From Candidatus Methanoperedens sp. (GTDB lineage: Archaea > Halobacteriota > Methanosarcinia > Methanosarcinales > Methanoperedenaceae): 58,389 nucleotides of DNA. The notes under the pieces were generated by a model. The model saw only the letters and a program-made list of their open reading frames with translations, did no database searches and was not told the DNA's origin. Made by a program: the position numbers and the translations under genes. Shown here one piece after another: positions 26,915 to 36,038 of this stretch (its first letter is position 1; the number at the start of each line of letters is the position of its first letter). Location of the stretch: NCBI GenBank assembly GCA_026552855.1, contig JAPMTX010000138.1, forward strand, positions 1 through 58,389, in the 5' to 3' direction.

Positions 26915-27907
26915 TTATTCTTGCTTTTCGTACAGATCTTTTTCGTTATACCATTTTACTGCTTCTTGATGTATTTTTTTATTCGGGAATTTCTCCCATG
27001 CTTCTTTTACCAGTGATTCGGTTATAATGGTATCGGATGAGATAGCAGACGCCAGTTCCAGTGCCATGTAGCACAAGCCGCCAAGAGTGCTCGGATGACC
27101 CTCACTTGTTTCTATCAGGCATAAGATCGCCTCCTCGTCAAAAGGGTCAAAATCGCGCTGCTTTATCAGTTCAAGATGGCTCATCCTCTTTCCCACTGCA
27201 ATGGCTCTCAGTATATATTCAAGGCGCTGCGGGACTGTAAAGGGTCTGGTATATTCGCGTATCAGAGCTCTTCTAAGCGTGGTATCGAAGTTCTCTGCCC
27301 AGTCCTCAAGGCTTTTCTCAAAACGCGGGACTGCAAGGATCAATCCTGTGAACGCCCTGTTCGCGGCAGAATAGGGATTGGTTGAGTTAATAACAAGCTC
27401 GAAGCCGTCTTTGGAGAAATGCTCTCCCTGGTCGAATATACAGAATAGTTTTTTGTTCTTCTTTATCAGGGCTTTCAGTACATTGTTGTATATGTCAAGG
27501 ATCTGTTCCCTGTCCGCAGTGCTTAATTTAGCTATAAAATTCGGATCAAGGTCCCCGATTATCGATGTTGCAAGCTGCATCGCGCTCTGCCCGTATACCT
27601 GGTTGTACCAGAAAATGAAATCGGACGGCAGGTTCCTTACGATAAAATCTGCATTTTCGCTCTTTCCGGAACCGGTTGGACCTGTCAGTATTATCAGGCT
27701 TGACTGGTTATGTCTGGCTGCTCTTACTATCCTGGCACAGGCTGCCTCATCTTTGTTTATGAACATCCTGTTGTCGATGATCTTATCTGCAAAAGGATTG
27801 ACGTACATCTTATGACTTTCGAAAAAGGCATCTAACGGGTCACTCTGAAGTGTATACGATTCGGGCTTACTGACCAGTTTTTCTATTATTTTTTCTAGTT
27901 CAGCCAC
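26915..27907 (-). CDS. P-loop ATPase, ORC/ExeA-like
   Basis: A 330-residue AAA-type protein. It has the Walker A motif LTGPTGSGKSENADF (about 74-88), a Walker B strand LFCIFDQGEHF with Asp-Gln in place of Asp-Glu (as in STAND and some ExeA-like ATPases), and a sensor-like segment LILAVPRFEKS. A C-terminal helical lid contains GHPSTLGGLCYMALELA. The start is a GTG. Homologues of this type act as switches that drive membrane assembly or secretion machines. Eight to seventeen bases separate it from the membrane gene, and 27 bp from the signal peptidase gene upstream. Confidence 0.65.
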   Translation of the reverse strand: MAELEKIIEKLVSKPESYTLQSDPLDAFFESHKMYVNPFADKIIDNRMFINKDEAACARIVRAARHNQSSLIILTGPTGSGKSENADFIVRNLPSDFIFWYNQVYGQSAMQLATSIIGDLDPNFIAKLSTADREQILDIYNNVLKALIKKNKKLFCIFDQGEHFSKDGFELVINSTNPYSAANRAFTGLILAVPRFEKSLEDWAENFDTTLRRALIREYTRPFTVPQRLEYILRAIAVGKRMSHLELIKQRDFDPFDEEAILCLIETSEGHPSTLGGLCYMALELASAISSDTIITESLVKEAWEKFPNKKIHQEAVKWYNEKDLYEKQE

Positions 27908-27934
27908 TTTTATCTCTCACTCATTGATGATCAT

Positions 27935-28774
27935 CTACCTCTTAAAATGCCTTGAAGGTCTGGTATCCCTGACCGACAGGACCATATACAGTACAAGGCA
28001 GACGAAAAATATCATAATTCCCATCGACCTGAGGTTCTGGATGGTCCTTGAGATTGCAAGGAATTCAGTGGTATACTGCTGCGATGTGAAATCCAGCAGG
28101 AAATATTTCCCGACATCTTTCAGGACGATCGGTCTCTCGTTTAATATAATAGCTTCGCCAAGTATGCTTTTTCTTTTAACGACCCATTGGTCGGGATAGG
28201 GGTTATTATCACCCTGTGTTATGATATCTTCTCCTGCGACCTCTACGATCCTGTGGGTTACTGTAAGGGGGCGGCTCACTACCGCGTCAGCCTTGGGGTC
28301 GGGGAAAATAATTATATCTCCTACTTTCGGTTTTACTAATAGGCTCTGCATAACGACAAGATCTCCCTTTTTAAATGCCGGCTCCATAGAGCCTGACGTG
28401 ACTATGGCAAAAAAGAACATCTGCGCCGATAAAATATATGCAACAAACAATACAAACGCAACCGGCAGCAGTATAGTTCTGAGCCTGAATTTCCTTGCAT
28501 GCTCCCGGTACATCGCCATCGTTGCGTTTATTTTGCCCTCCTGACTCTGCCTCTTTAGCCTGTGCGCTATATACCCCAGTATCTCGATCGATCTTTTGTA
28601 GCCATTCCTGCGGTCGTAAAAGATAGCCAGTACGATTGCGAGCAGCATAATTTGAAAGGCTATGTACCTGTAAAGCGGGATTCCCAGGATAGAGAGCTGC
28701 CATGTAACGTACCTGGCTACAGTAGAAATGATGACAGTGACCATTATTGTTACGATCGCAGTTATCATTATCAT
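27935..28774 (-). CDS. Archaeal type I signal peptidase with extra N-terminal membrane helices
   Basis: A 279-residue membrane peptidase of family S26. The core has the nucleophile S129 in VTSGSMEPAFKKGD, H174 in VTHRIVEV (the archaeal/ER-type His in place of bacterial Lys) and D189 in TQGDNNPYPDQ. Two membrane helices (about 1-22 and 35-53) and a basic cytosolic loop precede the core's own anchor (about 101-121), and one helix follows at the C-terminus. This is longer than the housekeeping enzyme, which usually has a single anchor. It is the first gene of the operon that ends in the cytochrome, suggesting a dedicated protease for its exported partners. Confidence 0.8.
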   Translation of the reverse strand: MIMITAIVTIMVTVIISTVARYVTWQLSILGIPLYRYIAFQIMLLAIVLAIFYDRRNGYKRSIEILGYIAHRLKRQSQEGKINATMAMYREHARKFRLRTILLPVAFVLFVAYILSAQMFFFAIVTSGSMEPAFKKGDLVVMQSLLVKPKVGDIIIFPDPKADAVVSRPLTVTHRIVEVAGEDIITQGDNNPYPDQWVVKRKSILGEAIILNERPIVLKDVGKYFLLDFTSQQYTTEFLAISRTIQNLRSMGIMIFFVCLVLYMVLSVRDTRPSRHFKR

Positions 28775-28893
28775 ATCAATTATACTTGTTTACGACGCTA
28801 AAACTTTTTTGCCTATTCCTGCAGGTATTATTCGGTTATCACGAATATATACCATTATACGGATTAAACCTTAGATGTATCTGCGGCAAGGAC

Positions 28894-29652
28894 TTACTTT
28901 ACATAAAGTAAGCCTTTGCCATTGGCTATTACATCGCCCACGTATTTCCTGTACGTGACCCCATCCAGGGCTTCGGTGCCTTCCGGCTTGAAGACCGGCA
29001 TCATCTCTTCAACTGTGCCGTTGATGATTATCGTGCCTTTTGACATCTCGCTCCCGGGCATGCTGGTATTGCCCCCGATCACTATCTTGCCTCCGTTGTT
29101 GCTCAAGCCTGGCAGCAGTCCTGCGTTGCCTTTCACGGTGATCTCGCCCCCGCACATGTGGTCTCCCGCATAATCAAGGGCGCTGCCCATGACTGTGATC
29201 TTCCCACCGCGCATGCCGCACGTCTCGCCGCGGTATCCTGCGCCGAGATAATAGCCTGCATTCCCTTCGATGATGAGCTCTCCGCCTTTCATCTCCCTGC
29301 CTGCCCAGGAGTCGGCGTTTCCCATTACTGTGATTTTCCCGCCTGTCATCTTTGCCCCGACGTGCATGTCAACATTGCCTTTGATCATGATAAGACCGCC
29401 AGTCATTCCCTCACCTATCCTCTTGATGCGCGAGAAATCCCCTTCAAGCACGAGCTTGGTATCCGCGGCTGGCGCTTGACCTTCCACTTTAACTGAGAAA
29501 AGCTCTCCTAAAGTGGTCTTCTGGTTCCCCATCCATGCTTCCATGGACTGTATCTCTTTTTCAGTTTTTCCGGCGAACCTGTCAGGTGAGATGTTCTCTG
29601 CCTCAACTGAAATCCTTATCTCTTTTCTTGGTTTTATCGTTACTGTCTGCAT
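28894..29652 (-). CDS. fwdC: Formylmethanofuran dehydrogenase subunit C
   Basis: A 252-residue subunit resembling the GltS C-terminal (GXGXG) beta-helix fold. Its middle repeats such as GGLIMIKGNVDMHVG, GGKITVMGNADSWAG and GGELIIEGNAGYYLG form the right-handed beta-helix. The protein is part of the tungsten/molybdenum enzyme that reduces CO2 to formylmethanofuran, the first step of methanogenesis (or last step of methane oxidation). It follows fwdA by one base. Subunits F, G and H are not in this window. A gap of about 120 bp separates it from the signal peptidase operon. Confidence 0.95.
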   Translation of the reverse strand: MQTVTIKPRKEIRISVEAENISPDRFAGKTEKEIQSMEAWMGNQKTTLGELFSVKVEGQAPAADTKLVLEGDFSRIKRIGEGMTGGLIMIKGNVDMHVGAKMTGGKITVMGNADSWAGREMKGGELIIEGNAGYYLGAGYRGETCGMRGGKITVMGSALDYAGDHMCGGEITVKGNAGLLPGLSNNGGKIVIGGNTSMPGSEMSKGTIIINGTVEEMMPVFKPEGTEALDGVTYRKYVGDVIANGKGLLYVK

Positions 29653-29653
29653 C

Positions 29654-31366
29654 TCAGTTCACCTCCACCGGGATGGCACCGGCTTTTACAACGTTCGGGT
29701 GTGTAACGTATGCATCCTGCACCATGTAATTTGCCAGGTTGATGGAGTAGTAGTTCTTGAATTTCAGGCGTATGTCCTTGAGCATCTCGTTCATGTGCTG
29801 CTCAGGCACGGAAGCATCCACCCAGAACGTCCTGCCCGCAGGCGTAGCCACGACCTGTCCATCCTTAACCACTACCTCGCCGCCTTTGATGGTGTATGCA
29901 GCAGAAGAGAATGCGCTCTTTATCTTCGCATGCTCCACAGACGGGTCGATCTGGTCAGGTTTGATGTCGTATATCGCGATATCGGCATCTGCCCCGATCC
30001 CAAGGTGTCCCTTGGTTTCAAGCAGCCCCAGTACTTTTGCTGAGCCTGCCCTTGTCATTATCGCTATGTCATTGAAGTCAAGCTCGCGCTCGATTCCGGG
30101 GATCTTCGTCCTCTTGTGGACAGCCTCGTGTAGCGTCTTTATCTCTTCCTGCCTCTTCTTGTTGCTCATGAGAAGGGCTATGACCTCAGAGTAATTCACA
30201 AACGGTCCACCATTGGGATGGTCCGTGGTGAGTAAAACTTTATACGGGTCTTTTGTGAGGAGAGCCAGTTCAAGTCCTATCGACCACATAATAGAGAAAA
30301 CAGAGACTTGCTTGGCATAATACATTGGCACAACGCCCGATGCGTCCTCCAGCTCAACATCGCCGTTGCCCCATCTTCCATGCGTTAACTTCGCGTTGGC
30401 GTACTGGAGCGGACCATCGGCGGTCATTGTTGTTGCGCTGCCGAATATCAATTGACCCATGTCGGTCGTTACATTCTCGCTATTGTTAAGGAAGTTGGCG
30501 ATCTCGTCGGCTCTGGATTCAAAATCGCCCCAGTTCGTTCCGCCCATTGCATTGAACGTGAGATGCGTTACATGCAGCACCTGCCTGTCCTTACTGGGCT
30601 TAACCTGCTTCGCCAGTTCCATGCTTGCAAGCGTGGTCTTGTAGTCGCCCGGTTTTCCAGTATTGTTGCAGTGAAGGTGCACGGAGTGGGGAAGCCCAAG
30701 CATCTCATTGACTTTCATCAGCGAGACTATGATATCTCTCGGTGTGACTTCAAAATTCGGGACGACATCGTCCAGACCTGTTACGTTCTTTCCGAAACCC
30801 CACATCTCGCCGCCGCCCGGATTAACGACCTTTACGCCGAACCCGCGGGATGCAAGCAGACCCCATGCCACGTATGCCGCCAGTTTGTCCATGTTCTTCT
30901 CGCGAACGTAGTCCATCGTGGGCCAGTTGCTCCCGAAGAGCGTGAGCGCGCCCTTGTCTATTATGGGTATCTCCTCTAACTCCTCATGGGTATGGCGCGC
31001 CTTCATTATAGCCTGTGCAGCCTCAAAGACCGTGGTGTAGCCCATCTGGGCATAGCGGTATCCCATCGCATAGACGTTCGGGACTGTATAGCCGGTGTAC
31101 GGTCTTGTTATCTTTGTCCTGGGTCTTATCCCTATCCGCGTATCCTCAGGGCGCATTATTCTTCCGACATTTACTTTCGCGCCTGCTATATGGGAATGAG
31201 CATCAACGCCGCCTGGCATAACGAGCCTTCCGCCTGCGTCGATCACTGCCGCTTTGTTGCTGACCCTGGCTACTATTTTGCCATCTTTGATCGAGATATC
31301 GGTCTTATCTCCTTTGATTCCATTGAGAGGGTCGTATACCGCCCCGTTCTTTATCAGAAGCTCCAT
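29654..31366 (-). CDS. fwdA: Formylmethanofuran dehydrogenase subunit A
   Basis: A 570-residue amidohydrolase-fold subunit that joins formate to methanofuran at a binuclear metal site. Visible ligands are H57 and H59 in DAHSHI, the lysine region GVKVVNPGG, SVHLHCNN, VTHLTF and TTDHPNGGPF, the last bearing the catalytic Asp. The enzyme channels formate from FwdB through an internal tunnel. The length fits the family. It sits between fwdB (2 bp) and fwdC (1 bp) in a compact operon. Confidence 0.96.
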   Translation of the reverse strand: MELLIKNGAVYDPLNGIKGDKTDISIKDGKIVARVSNKAAVIDAGGRLVMPGGVDAHSHIAGAKVNVGRIMRPEDTRIGIRPRTKITRPYTGYTVPNVYAMGYRYAQMGYTTVFEAAQAIMKARHTHEELEEIPIIDKGALTLFGSNWPTMDYVREKNMDKLAAYVAWGLLASRGFGVKVVNPGGGEMWGFGKNVTGLDDVVPNFEVTPRDIIVSLMKVNEMLGLPHSVHLHCNNTGKPGDYKTTLASMELAKQVKPSKDRQVLHVTHLTFNAMGGTNWGDFESRADEIANFLNNSENVTTDMGQLIFGSATTMTADGPLQYANAKLTHGRWGNGDVELEDASGVVPMYYAKQVSVFSIMWSIGLELALLTKDPYKVLLTTDHPNGGPFVNYSEVIALLMSNKKRQEEIKTLHEAVHKRTKIPGIERELDFNDIAIMTRAGSAKVLGLLETKGHLGIGADADIAIYDIKPDQIDPSVEHAKIKSAFSSAAYTIKGGEVVVKDGQVVATPAGRTFWVDASVPEQHMNEMLKDIRLKFKNYYSINLANYMVQDAYVTHPNVVKAGAIPVEVN

Positions 31367-31368
31367 GT

Positions 31369-32667
31369 TTACTCACCCCTTATCTCTCTGACACGTTCGG
31401 TTATTCTTTCCAGTATCTCCATATCCGTGGGATGCGTGGGTTCTACCATCTTCCTGTACCGCAGGGATACGCCGTCCATCCTGTAAGCCGTTCCCTCGAC
31501 CTCGATGCCGCAGATGGCTGTGGGTATCACCACGTTTGCGACCTCGGTCGTGGGATTCCAGTACGGGTCTATCTGAACAACGGGGATTTTTGCAAGGTGG
31601 CGCACTGAATTTGCAGGGAAATGCGCCCCTGCATCGCCCGCGATGATCAATGCAGCATCTGCTTCTTTCCTGTAGAGCAGGTCATTGGCTGCGGTCTCGC
31701 CGGGATTATAGTACGGAGCGCCGCGCGAGAAATCAACTGCACTGGCAAAGCCCGTCTCCCAGGCGCAGACCTGCCCGAAACCTGTCACGTTGTAGTGTCC
31801 TCTCATTGGTGTTATTACAAATTTTGTGAACGAGTTCAATTCTGTTGTCAGGGAGATGGCATTATCTATGTTCTTATACCTTCCCTGGCTCTGCGTCAGT
31901 CCCATGCCGAAGAAGATAGCTCCGAACTTGGCTGCTTTCAGGGTGTCTACAAGTTTCACGAGCTGTTCTTTCGGAACGCCGCCAACGGTTGCAGGGACAA
32001 CATCAGCCTGTCCTGCAAGTATAGCCCTGAGAGCGGAAATGACCAGGTAATCCTTACCCTGCTGCACCTGTATGTATTCATCTGCTATGTTGGCTGTATC
32101 TGTCTTGCGCACATCCACAACAGCGATCTTGCGTCCCTTTCTCCCCTTCTCAGAGAAGAAACCCCTTGCAAAGACTGAGTAGCGCCCCATGTGCCTCGGA
32201 TGAGCCTGTACAGGATTGCAGCCCCAGAACACCACGACATCTGCGCGGTTCTTTACCTGACCGAGGGTAGCGGTCGGCAGACCTTTCTCGTGCACTGCGA
32301 GCGTTGAAGGACCATGGCATACTGAGGCGGTATTGTCTATTATCCCGCCGAGTTCCTCAGCCAGCAGTACTCCCTTCTTATGGACTTCGCACAGCGCTGA
32401 TGCCCAGCCGTACAGGAGCGGTCTCTTTGAGCCTGAAAGTATCTTTGCCGCCGCATCTATCGCCTCATCGTACGAAACTTCTTTGAAATCGCCTTTCTTA
32501 TCGTCCCTTACCATGGGTTCTTTTATCCTGTGGTGTCCCATTATTTTTGCCGCGCCCAGCTTACATGCGTGTTTTACGTCAGTTATTTTGTTGCCTTCGG
32601 TCACAATAGTGATGTCATCGCACACGCAGCCGCAGAACGGGCAGAGAGCATCGGTTATTACTGCCAT
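31369..32667 (-). CDS. fwdB: Formylmethanofuran dehydrogenase subunit B (molybdopterin/tungstopterin catalytic)
   Basis: 432 residues. The N-terminal [4Fe-4S] site is CPFCGCVC (C9, C12, C16, with C35 likely the fourth ligand). C117 in SVCHGPSTL is the metal-binding cysteine; some methanogens have selenocysteine here. The protein is the formate-dehydrogenase-like half that reduces CO2 to formate. Gene order D-B-A-C matches the tungsten-type fwd operon of Methanosarcinales, so I use fwd rather than fmd, but the metal is not decided by sequence. The start overlaps the fwdD stop (TAATG). Confidence 0.96.
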   Translation of the reverse strand: MAVITDALCPFCGCVCDDITIVTEGNKITDVKHACKLGAAKIMGHHRIKEPMVRDDKKGDFKEVSYDEAIDAAAKILSGSKRPLLYGWASALCEVHKKGVLLAEELGGIIDNTASVCHGPSTLAVHEKGLPTATLGQVKNRADVVVFWGCNPVQAHPRHMGRYSVFARGFFSEKGRKGRKIAVVDVRKTDTANIADEYIQVQQGKDYLVISALRAILAGQADVVPATVGGVPKEQLVKLVDTLKAAKFGAIFFGMGLTQSQGRYKNIDNAISLTTELNSFTKFVITPMRGHYNVTGFGQVCAWETGFASAVDFSRGAPYYNPGETAANDLLYRKEADAALIIAGDAGAHFPANSVRHLAKIPVVQIDPYWNPTTEVANVVIPTAICGIEVEGTAYRMDGVSLRYRKMVEPTHPTDMEILERITERVREIRGE

Positions 32668-33038
32668 TACTTATACCTCGCAATTAACTCTTTCATTGAT
32701 AATATCCTGTCATTTGTAGCTTCTATCTCAGCAGGGACTCCCTTGAACCCCGGCATTCCGCAGCCTTTTGTATCAGGATCGACCACAGCGTTAGCCCAGG
32801 GACCCATGGGGATGAACGCAATGTCGTCAGGATTGCCGTTGTTCTCCTTCAGCTTCACGATTACGTCCCCGTATCCTGTCCTGACCCGTACATTGCCGGG
32901 TTTGCCTAAAAGACCTGCAGCTTTTGAATTCAATTCACAGTAAGCGGTTGCTTCCATATAATCAGAAGAGGTCTTGTTCTCAAGATTTGCCCCTTGATTG
33001 ATTGTTCTTCCTGTTATCAGTGTTACCTTTAATGTCAT
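32667..33038 (-). CDS. fwdD: Formylmethanofuran dehydrogenase subunit D
   Basis: 123 residues forming the molybdopterin-dinucleotide-binding beta-barrel. It contains NQGANLENKTSSDYMEATAY and the cofactor-facing VRVRTGYGDVIVKLKENNGN and PMGPWANAVVD segments. It is the separate C-terminal domain that completes FwdB. It is first in the fwdDBAC order with AGAGGT before its ATG. A TACTTTTTAA-type box about 50 bases before the ATG is a candidate promoter for the operon. Confidence 0.93.
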   Translation of the reverse strand: MTLKVTLITGRTINQGANLENKTSSDYMEATAYCELNSKAAGLLGKPGNVRVRTGYGDVIVKLKENNGNPDDIAFIPMGPWANAVVDPDTKGCGMPGFKGVPAEIEATNDRILSMKELIARYK

Positions 33039-33225
33039 CTGATACCTCTTTTTATTAATGTTTTCCTAAATTACCTTCATGCTTAAAAAGTATGTGATTT
33101 TGTTCGATAAAAAAATAAAAAAAATTAACCTTTTGTAGCTTATGCTCTTCAGGCATTGTAGACTCTGAATATATCCCCCATGCTATAAACCGCGGGAATC
33201 GAAAGGTCGCAAAAGTTAAAATTGA

Positions 33226-33654
33226 TTAATTAATAACTTTGGAATCTTCCACCTGTGGTACAGGTTCAGAATATGCTTTCGGTTCCAGGGTCAGGTCTAT
33301 TTCTGGCAATATATCCACATAGTTTACCAGTTCATGGTATATCTCATGTCTCGGACTCACTATAATCACATGAGCCGGCGGATGGATTTTACGTAGCCTG
33401 CCGATCGCTGCACTGGGTTCATCTGCAAGCGGTACTATAGATGCAGCTTCGCAGCAGGTCCTTAGCGGGCTCTTCATGACATGGATAAGTATATTGTCTG
33501 CAAACGCAGGTTCAAGCCTTCGTGCTTTATCTGCGAAAGTCAGACGGGCATATCTTACCAGGTCACATAGAGCTGTCTTTACCTTTGATATATCATCCGC
33601 CCTAACCACTGCCAAAGATTTTATATTTTCTCCCTGTTTTTCAAGTAAATCCAT
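33226..33654 (-). CDS. DUF356 family methanogen protein
   Basis: A 142-residue protein. It has SLAVVRADDISKVKTALCDL near the start and the conserved IRKIHPPAHVII-type core (here LRKIHPPAHVIIVSPRHEIY) characteristic of DUF356, a family restricted mainly to methanogens. The C-terminal 25 residues are an acidic/proline tail that the family core lacks. It lies 187 bp upstream of fwdD on the same strand, so may have its own promoter or share in the fwd transcript. It is divergent from the helicase gene. Function is unknown; association with methanogenesis is by lineage and position. Confidence 0.75.
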   Translation of the reverse strand: MDLLEKQGENIKSLAVVRADDISKVKTALCDLVRYARLTFADKARRLEPAFADNILIHVMKSPLRTCCEAASIVPLADEPSAAIGRLRKIHPPAHVIIVSPRHEIYHELVNYVDILPEIDLTLEPKAYSEPVPQVEDSKVIN

Positions 33655-33809
33655 TTTTCCTCAGGCCTTGTATATGATAGCACTGATATATACAATGGTG
33701 CTAAAACCATGCTATCTGTTTCACACCGGAGCCGTTAAAAATAAGGATTATTTAATATTTTAAGAACCTATCGCACGGTTTATATTATGCCAGCATCTTA
33801 TAACCCTCG

Positions 33810-35990
33810 ATGAAAAAGGATTACCTCTGCTATTTTCCGAAGAATTCGTATTATCCCAACCAGCCCGAAGCGATGGAAGCTATACACGGGGCTCTTGTCA
33901 AGAGGCAGATCGTTCTCTTCGAAGGTGCCTGCGGCACAGGAAAGACCCTGAGCGCCCTTGTGCCTGCACTTCACGTAGCAAAACAGGAGAAAAAGACCGC
34001 AGTCATAGCCACCAACGTACACCAGCAGATGGCTCAGTTCATTGAAGAGGCGCGGGAGATACAGAAACTGAACGCTATTAAGGTCATCGTCCTCAAGGGT
34101 AAGATGCTGATGTGTCCCAGACCGAACATGGATTACGATACGTGCAGCCTGCTCCGGGATAACACCTACAAGCTGATCGAGCAAGAAAAAGACATTTCGC
34201 ATTTGAAAAATGACATAAGGTCGGTCAAGGATAAACAAAAGAGACTTAAAGATCCGGGATTGATAGAACTTCAGAGGGAGTTGAGCAGGGAATCGGATAA
34301 ATATGAGCGGCAGTTGCACGAACTGAGAAAGAACTCCTGCGACAAGCTCTTTGAGACCCTGAGGAACAATAGCGATGATTTTCGCACCTGGCTTTTTTCA
34401 GGCGTGCGCACACCTGAGGAGGTCTCGGAATGGGCATTCTCCAGGAACGCCTGCGGGTATGAATTGCTCAAAAGGTACATGAAAGAGGCGGACCTTCTTA
34501 TATGCAACTACCACCATTTCCTTAATGAGGACATACGCACCAACGTGCTGGGGTGGATGGATAAGAGCCTGAAGGACATTATCGTTATCTTCGATGAGGC
34601 GCATAACATAGAAGCTGCGGCGCGCTCACACTCGTCCATGACGCTTTCTGAGGTCACGATAAACAGGGCGCTTGATGAGGTTGAGGCGAATAAGGATACA
34701 ATGCCCTCAGAGGATGTTGTAACGTTTTTAAGCGTCGTTCAGGATACCTTGAAATCCACGTACGATTACATGCTCGATAAAAAATTCGGCGAACGGGAAA
34801 GAGTGGGCAATGACTGGCGCGATCTTCGGATAGCAGACCCGGAAGAACGTATTGACATGTTCAGGGCTAAGCTTTTAAAAGCACTTGAGAGAGCGGGGAT
34901 TAAAAAACCGGAGGAGGCGATAGAACGTATGAGGGGCATAGGGTTAAACATTGACAAATTCTATGAGCAGCAGTTCAATGAGGGGAAAAGCCCGATAAAA
35001 AAAATATCCAGCAGCCTGGCTGCTGCAAGCTTCCTTTCAAATTACATGAAATTCTCAAACGACAGAGGCTACTATCCGATTTTAAGCATCAGGCGCCAGA
35101 ACAATGAGATATACGGGCGCCTTGAGCTGTTCACATGTATCCCGAAAAACGTAACCGCGCCGCTGTTCAATTCCGTGCATGCAGGGGTTCTCATGTCAGC
35201 TACGCTTGCTCCTTTTGAGACAATCAAAACCACTCTTGGCATAGCGCGGGAGACGTGCGAGTTAACGTACGGTCTCTCCTTCCCCAGGGAGAAGCGGCTC
35301 ACTGTAGCGGTATCTGTTCCTCCCCTGTTCGCAAAGGACAGGGACAACCCCCAGACCAAGGAGATCGTAACAAAAGCCCTGAACGATATAATAGAACAGT
35401 CGGATGGGAATGTGCTCATATTCTTCCCGAGCTTTAACGAGGCTGTCCAGTATAAGGGCAGGCTCAAATGCGATGTCCCCGTATTCCTTGACGAGATCGG
35501 GGTATCGGCGCAATCCATCAGGGATGAGTTCTTCAGGCTCGGGGAAAGCGGCAAAAAAGCAGTGCTCATCTCCTACATGTGGGGAACGCTCACAGAGGGC
35601 GTGGACTACAGGGACGGAAGAGGGAGAACGGTTGTTATCGTGGGCGTGGGATACCCGGCTCTGAACGACAGGATGCGCGCTATTGAATCGGCGTACGAGG
35701 CAGAGTTCGGGCACGGCTGGGATTATGCTGTAGAAATACCCACAATAAGAAAGGTAAGGCAGGCTTTAGGAAGGGTCGTCCGCTCACCCACGGATTACGG
35801 CGTCAGGGTCCTGCTGGACGGGCGCTACTCGCCTTCCTCTGCAAAACGGCTGGGGAAATATTCCGTGTTCAGTTTTTTCCCGGAGGAGGAGCGCGCTGAG
35901 CTGGTTGACGTGGCGCCTGAGCGCGTGAAGTACTCGCTCATGAACTTTTTTAACGACATCAGGAGAAATAAGGGGCAGGATAAAAGCTAA
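33810..35990 (+). CDS. XPD/Rad3-related DNA helicase with probable iron-sulfur domain
   Basis: A 726-residue superfamily 2 helicase. It has Walker A GACGTGKTLSAL (about 38-49), the DEAH box in VIFDEAHNIE (about 262-267) and C-terminal motifs V-VI (AVLISYMWGTLTEGVD, RQALGRVVRSPTDYG). Cysteines in LMCPRPN, YDTCSLL, RNACGYELL and LLICNYHHF lie where XPD holds its [4Fe-4S] cluster. A charged coiled-coil-like insert (about 130-175) splits the cluster region. It resembles XPD/DinG helicases acting 5'-3' in repair. The CDS ends at a TAA followed immediately by the decayed copy of the aCPSF1 3' end. Confidence 0.85.
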   Translation: MKKDYLCYFPKNSYYPNQPEAMEAIHGALVKRQIVLFEGACGTGKTLSALVPALHVAKQEKKTAVIATNVHQQMAQFIEEAREIQKLNAIKVIVLKGKMLMCPRPNMDYDTCSLLRDNTYKLIEQEKDISHLKNDIRSVKDKQKRLKDPGLIELQRELSRESDKYERQLHELRKNSCDKLFETLRNNSDDFRTWLFSGVRTPEEVSEWAFSRNACGYELLKRYMKEADLLICNYHHFLNEDIRTNVLGWMDKSLKDIIVIFDEAHNIEAAARSHSSMTLSEVTINRALDEVEANKDTMPSEDVVTFLSVVQDTLKSTYDYMLDKKFGERERVGNDWRDLRIADPEERIDMFRAKLLKALERAGIKKPEEAIERMRGIGLNIDKFYEQQFNEGKSPIKKISSSLAAASFLSNYMKFSNDRGYYPILSIRRQNNEIYGRLELFTCIPKNVTAPLFNSVHAGVLMSATLAPFETIKTTLGIARETCELTYGLSFPREKRLTVAVSVPPLFAKDRDNPQTKEIVTKALNDIIEQSDGNVLIFFPSFNEAVQYKGRLKCDVPVFLDEIGVSAQSIRDEFFRLGESGKKAVLISYMWGTLTEGVDYRDGRGRTVVIVGVGYPALNDRMRAIESAYEAEFGHGWDYAVEIPTIRKVRQALGRVVRSPTDYGVRVLLDGRYSPSSAKRLGKYSVFSFFPEEERAELVDVAPERVKYSLMNFFNDIRRNKGQDKS

Positions 35991-36034
35991 GCCAGCCTTA
36001 TCGTCCAAGATTTATTGGGGCGCGGGTCTAGATC
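35991..36034. repeat. Decayed copy of the aCPSF1 gene 3' end
   Basis: The 44 bases here align to the last codons of the aCPSF1 gene (37066-37110): 15 identical bases (GCCAGCCTTATCGTC), a one-base gap, then CAAGATT and further matching positions up to ATC; roughly 38 of 45 positions agree by eye. It starts right after the helicase stop codon. The toxin-antitoxin pair lies between the two copies, so they look like the duplicated flanks of an inserted segment. Confidence 0.75.
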
Positions 36035-36038
36035 CCGT

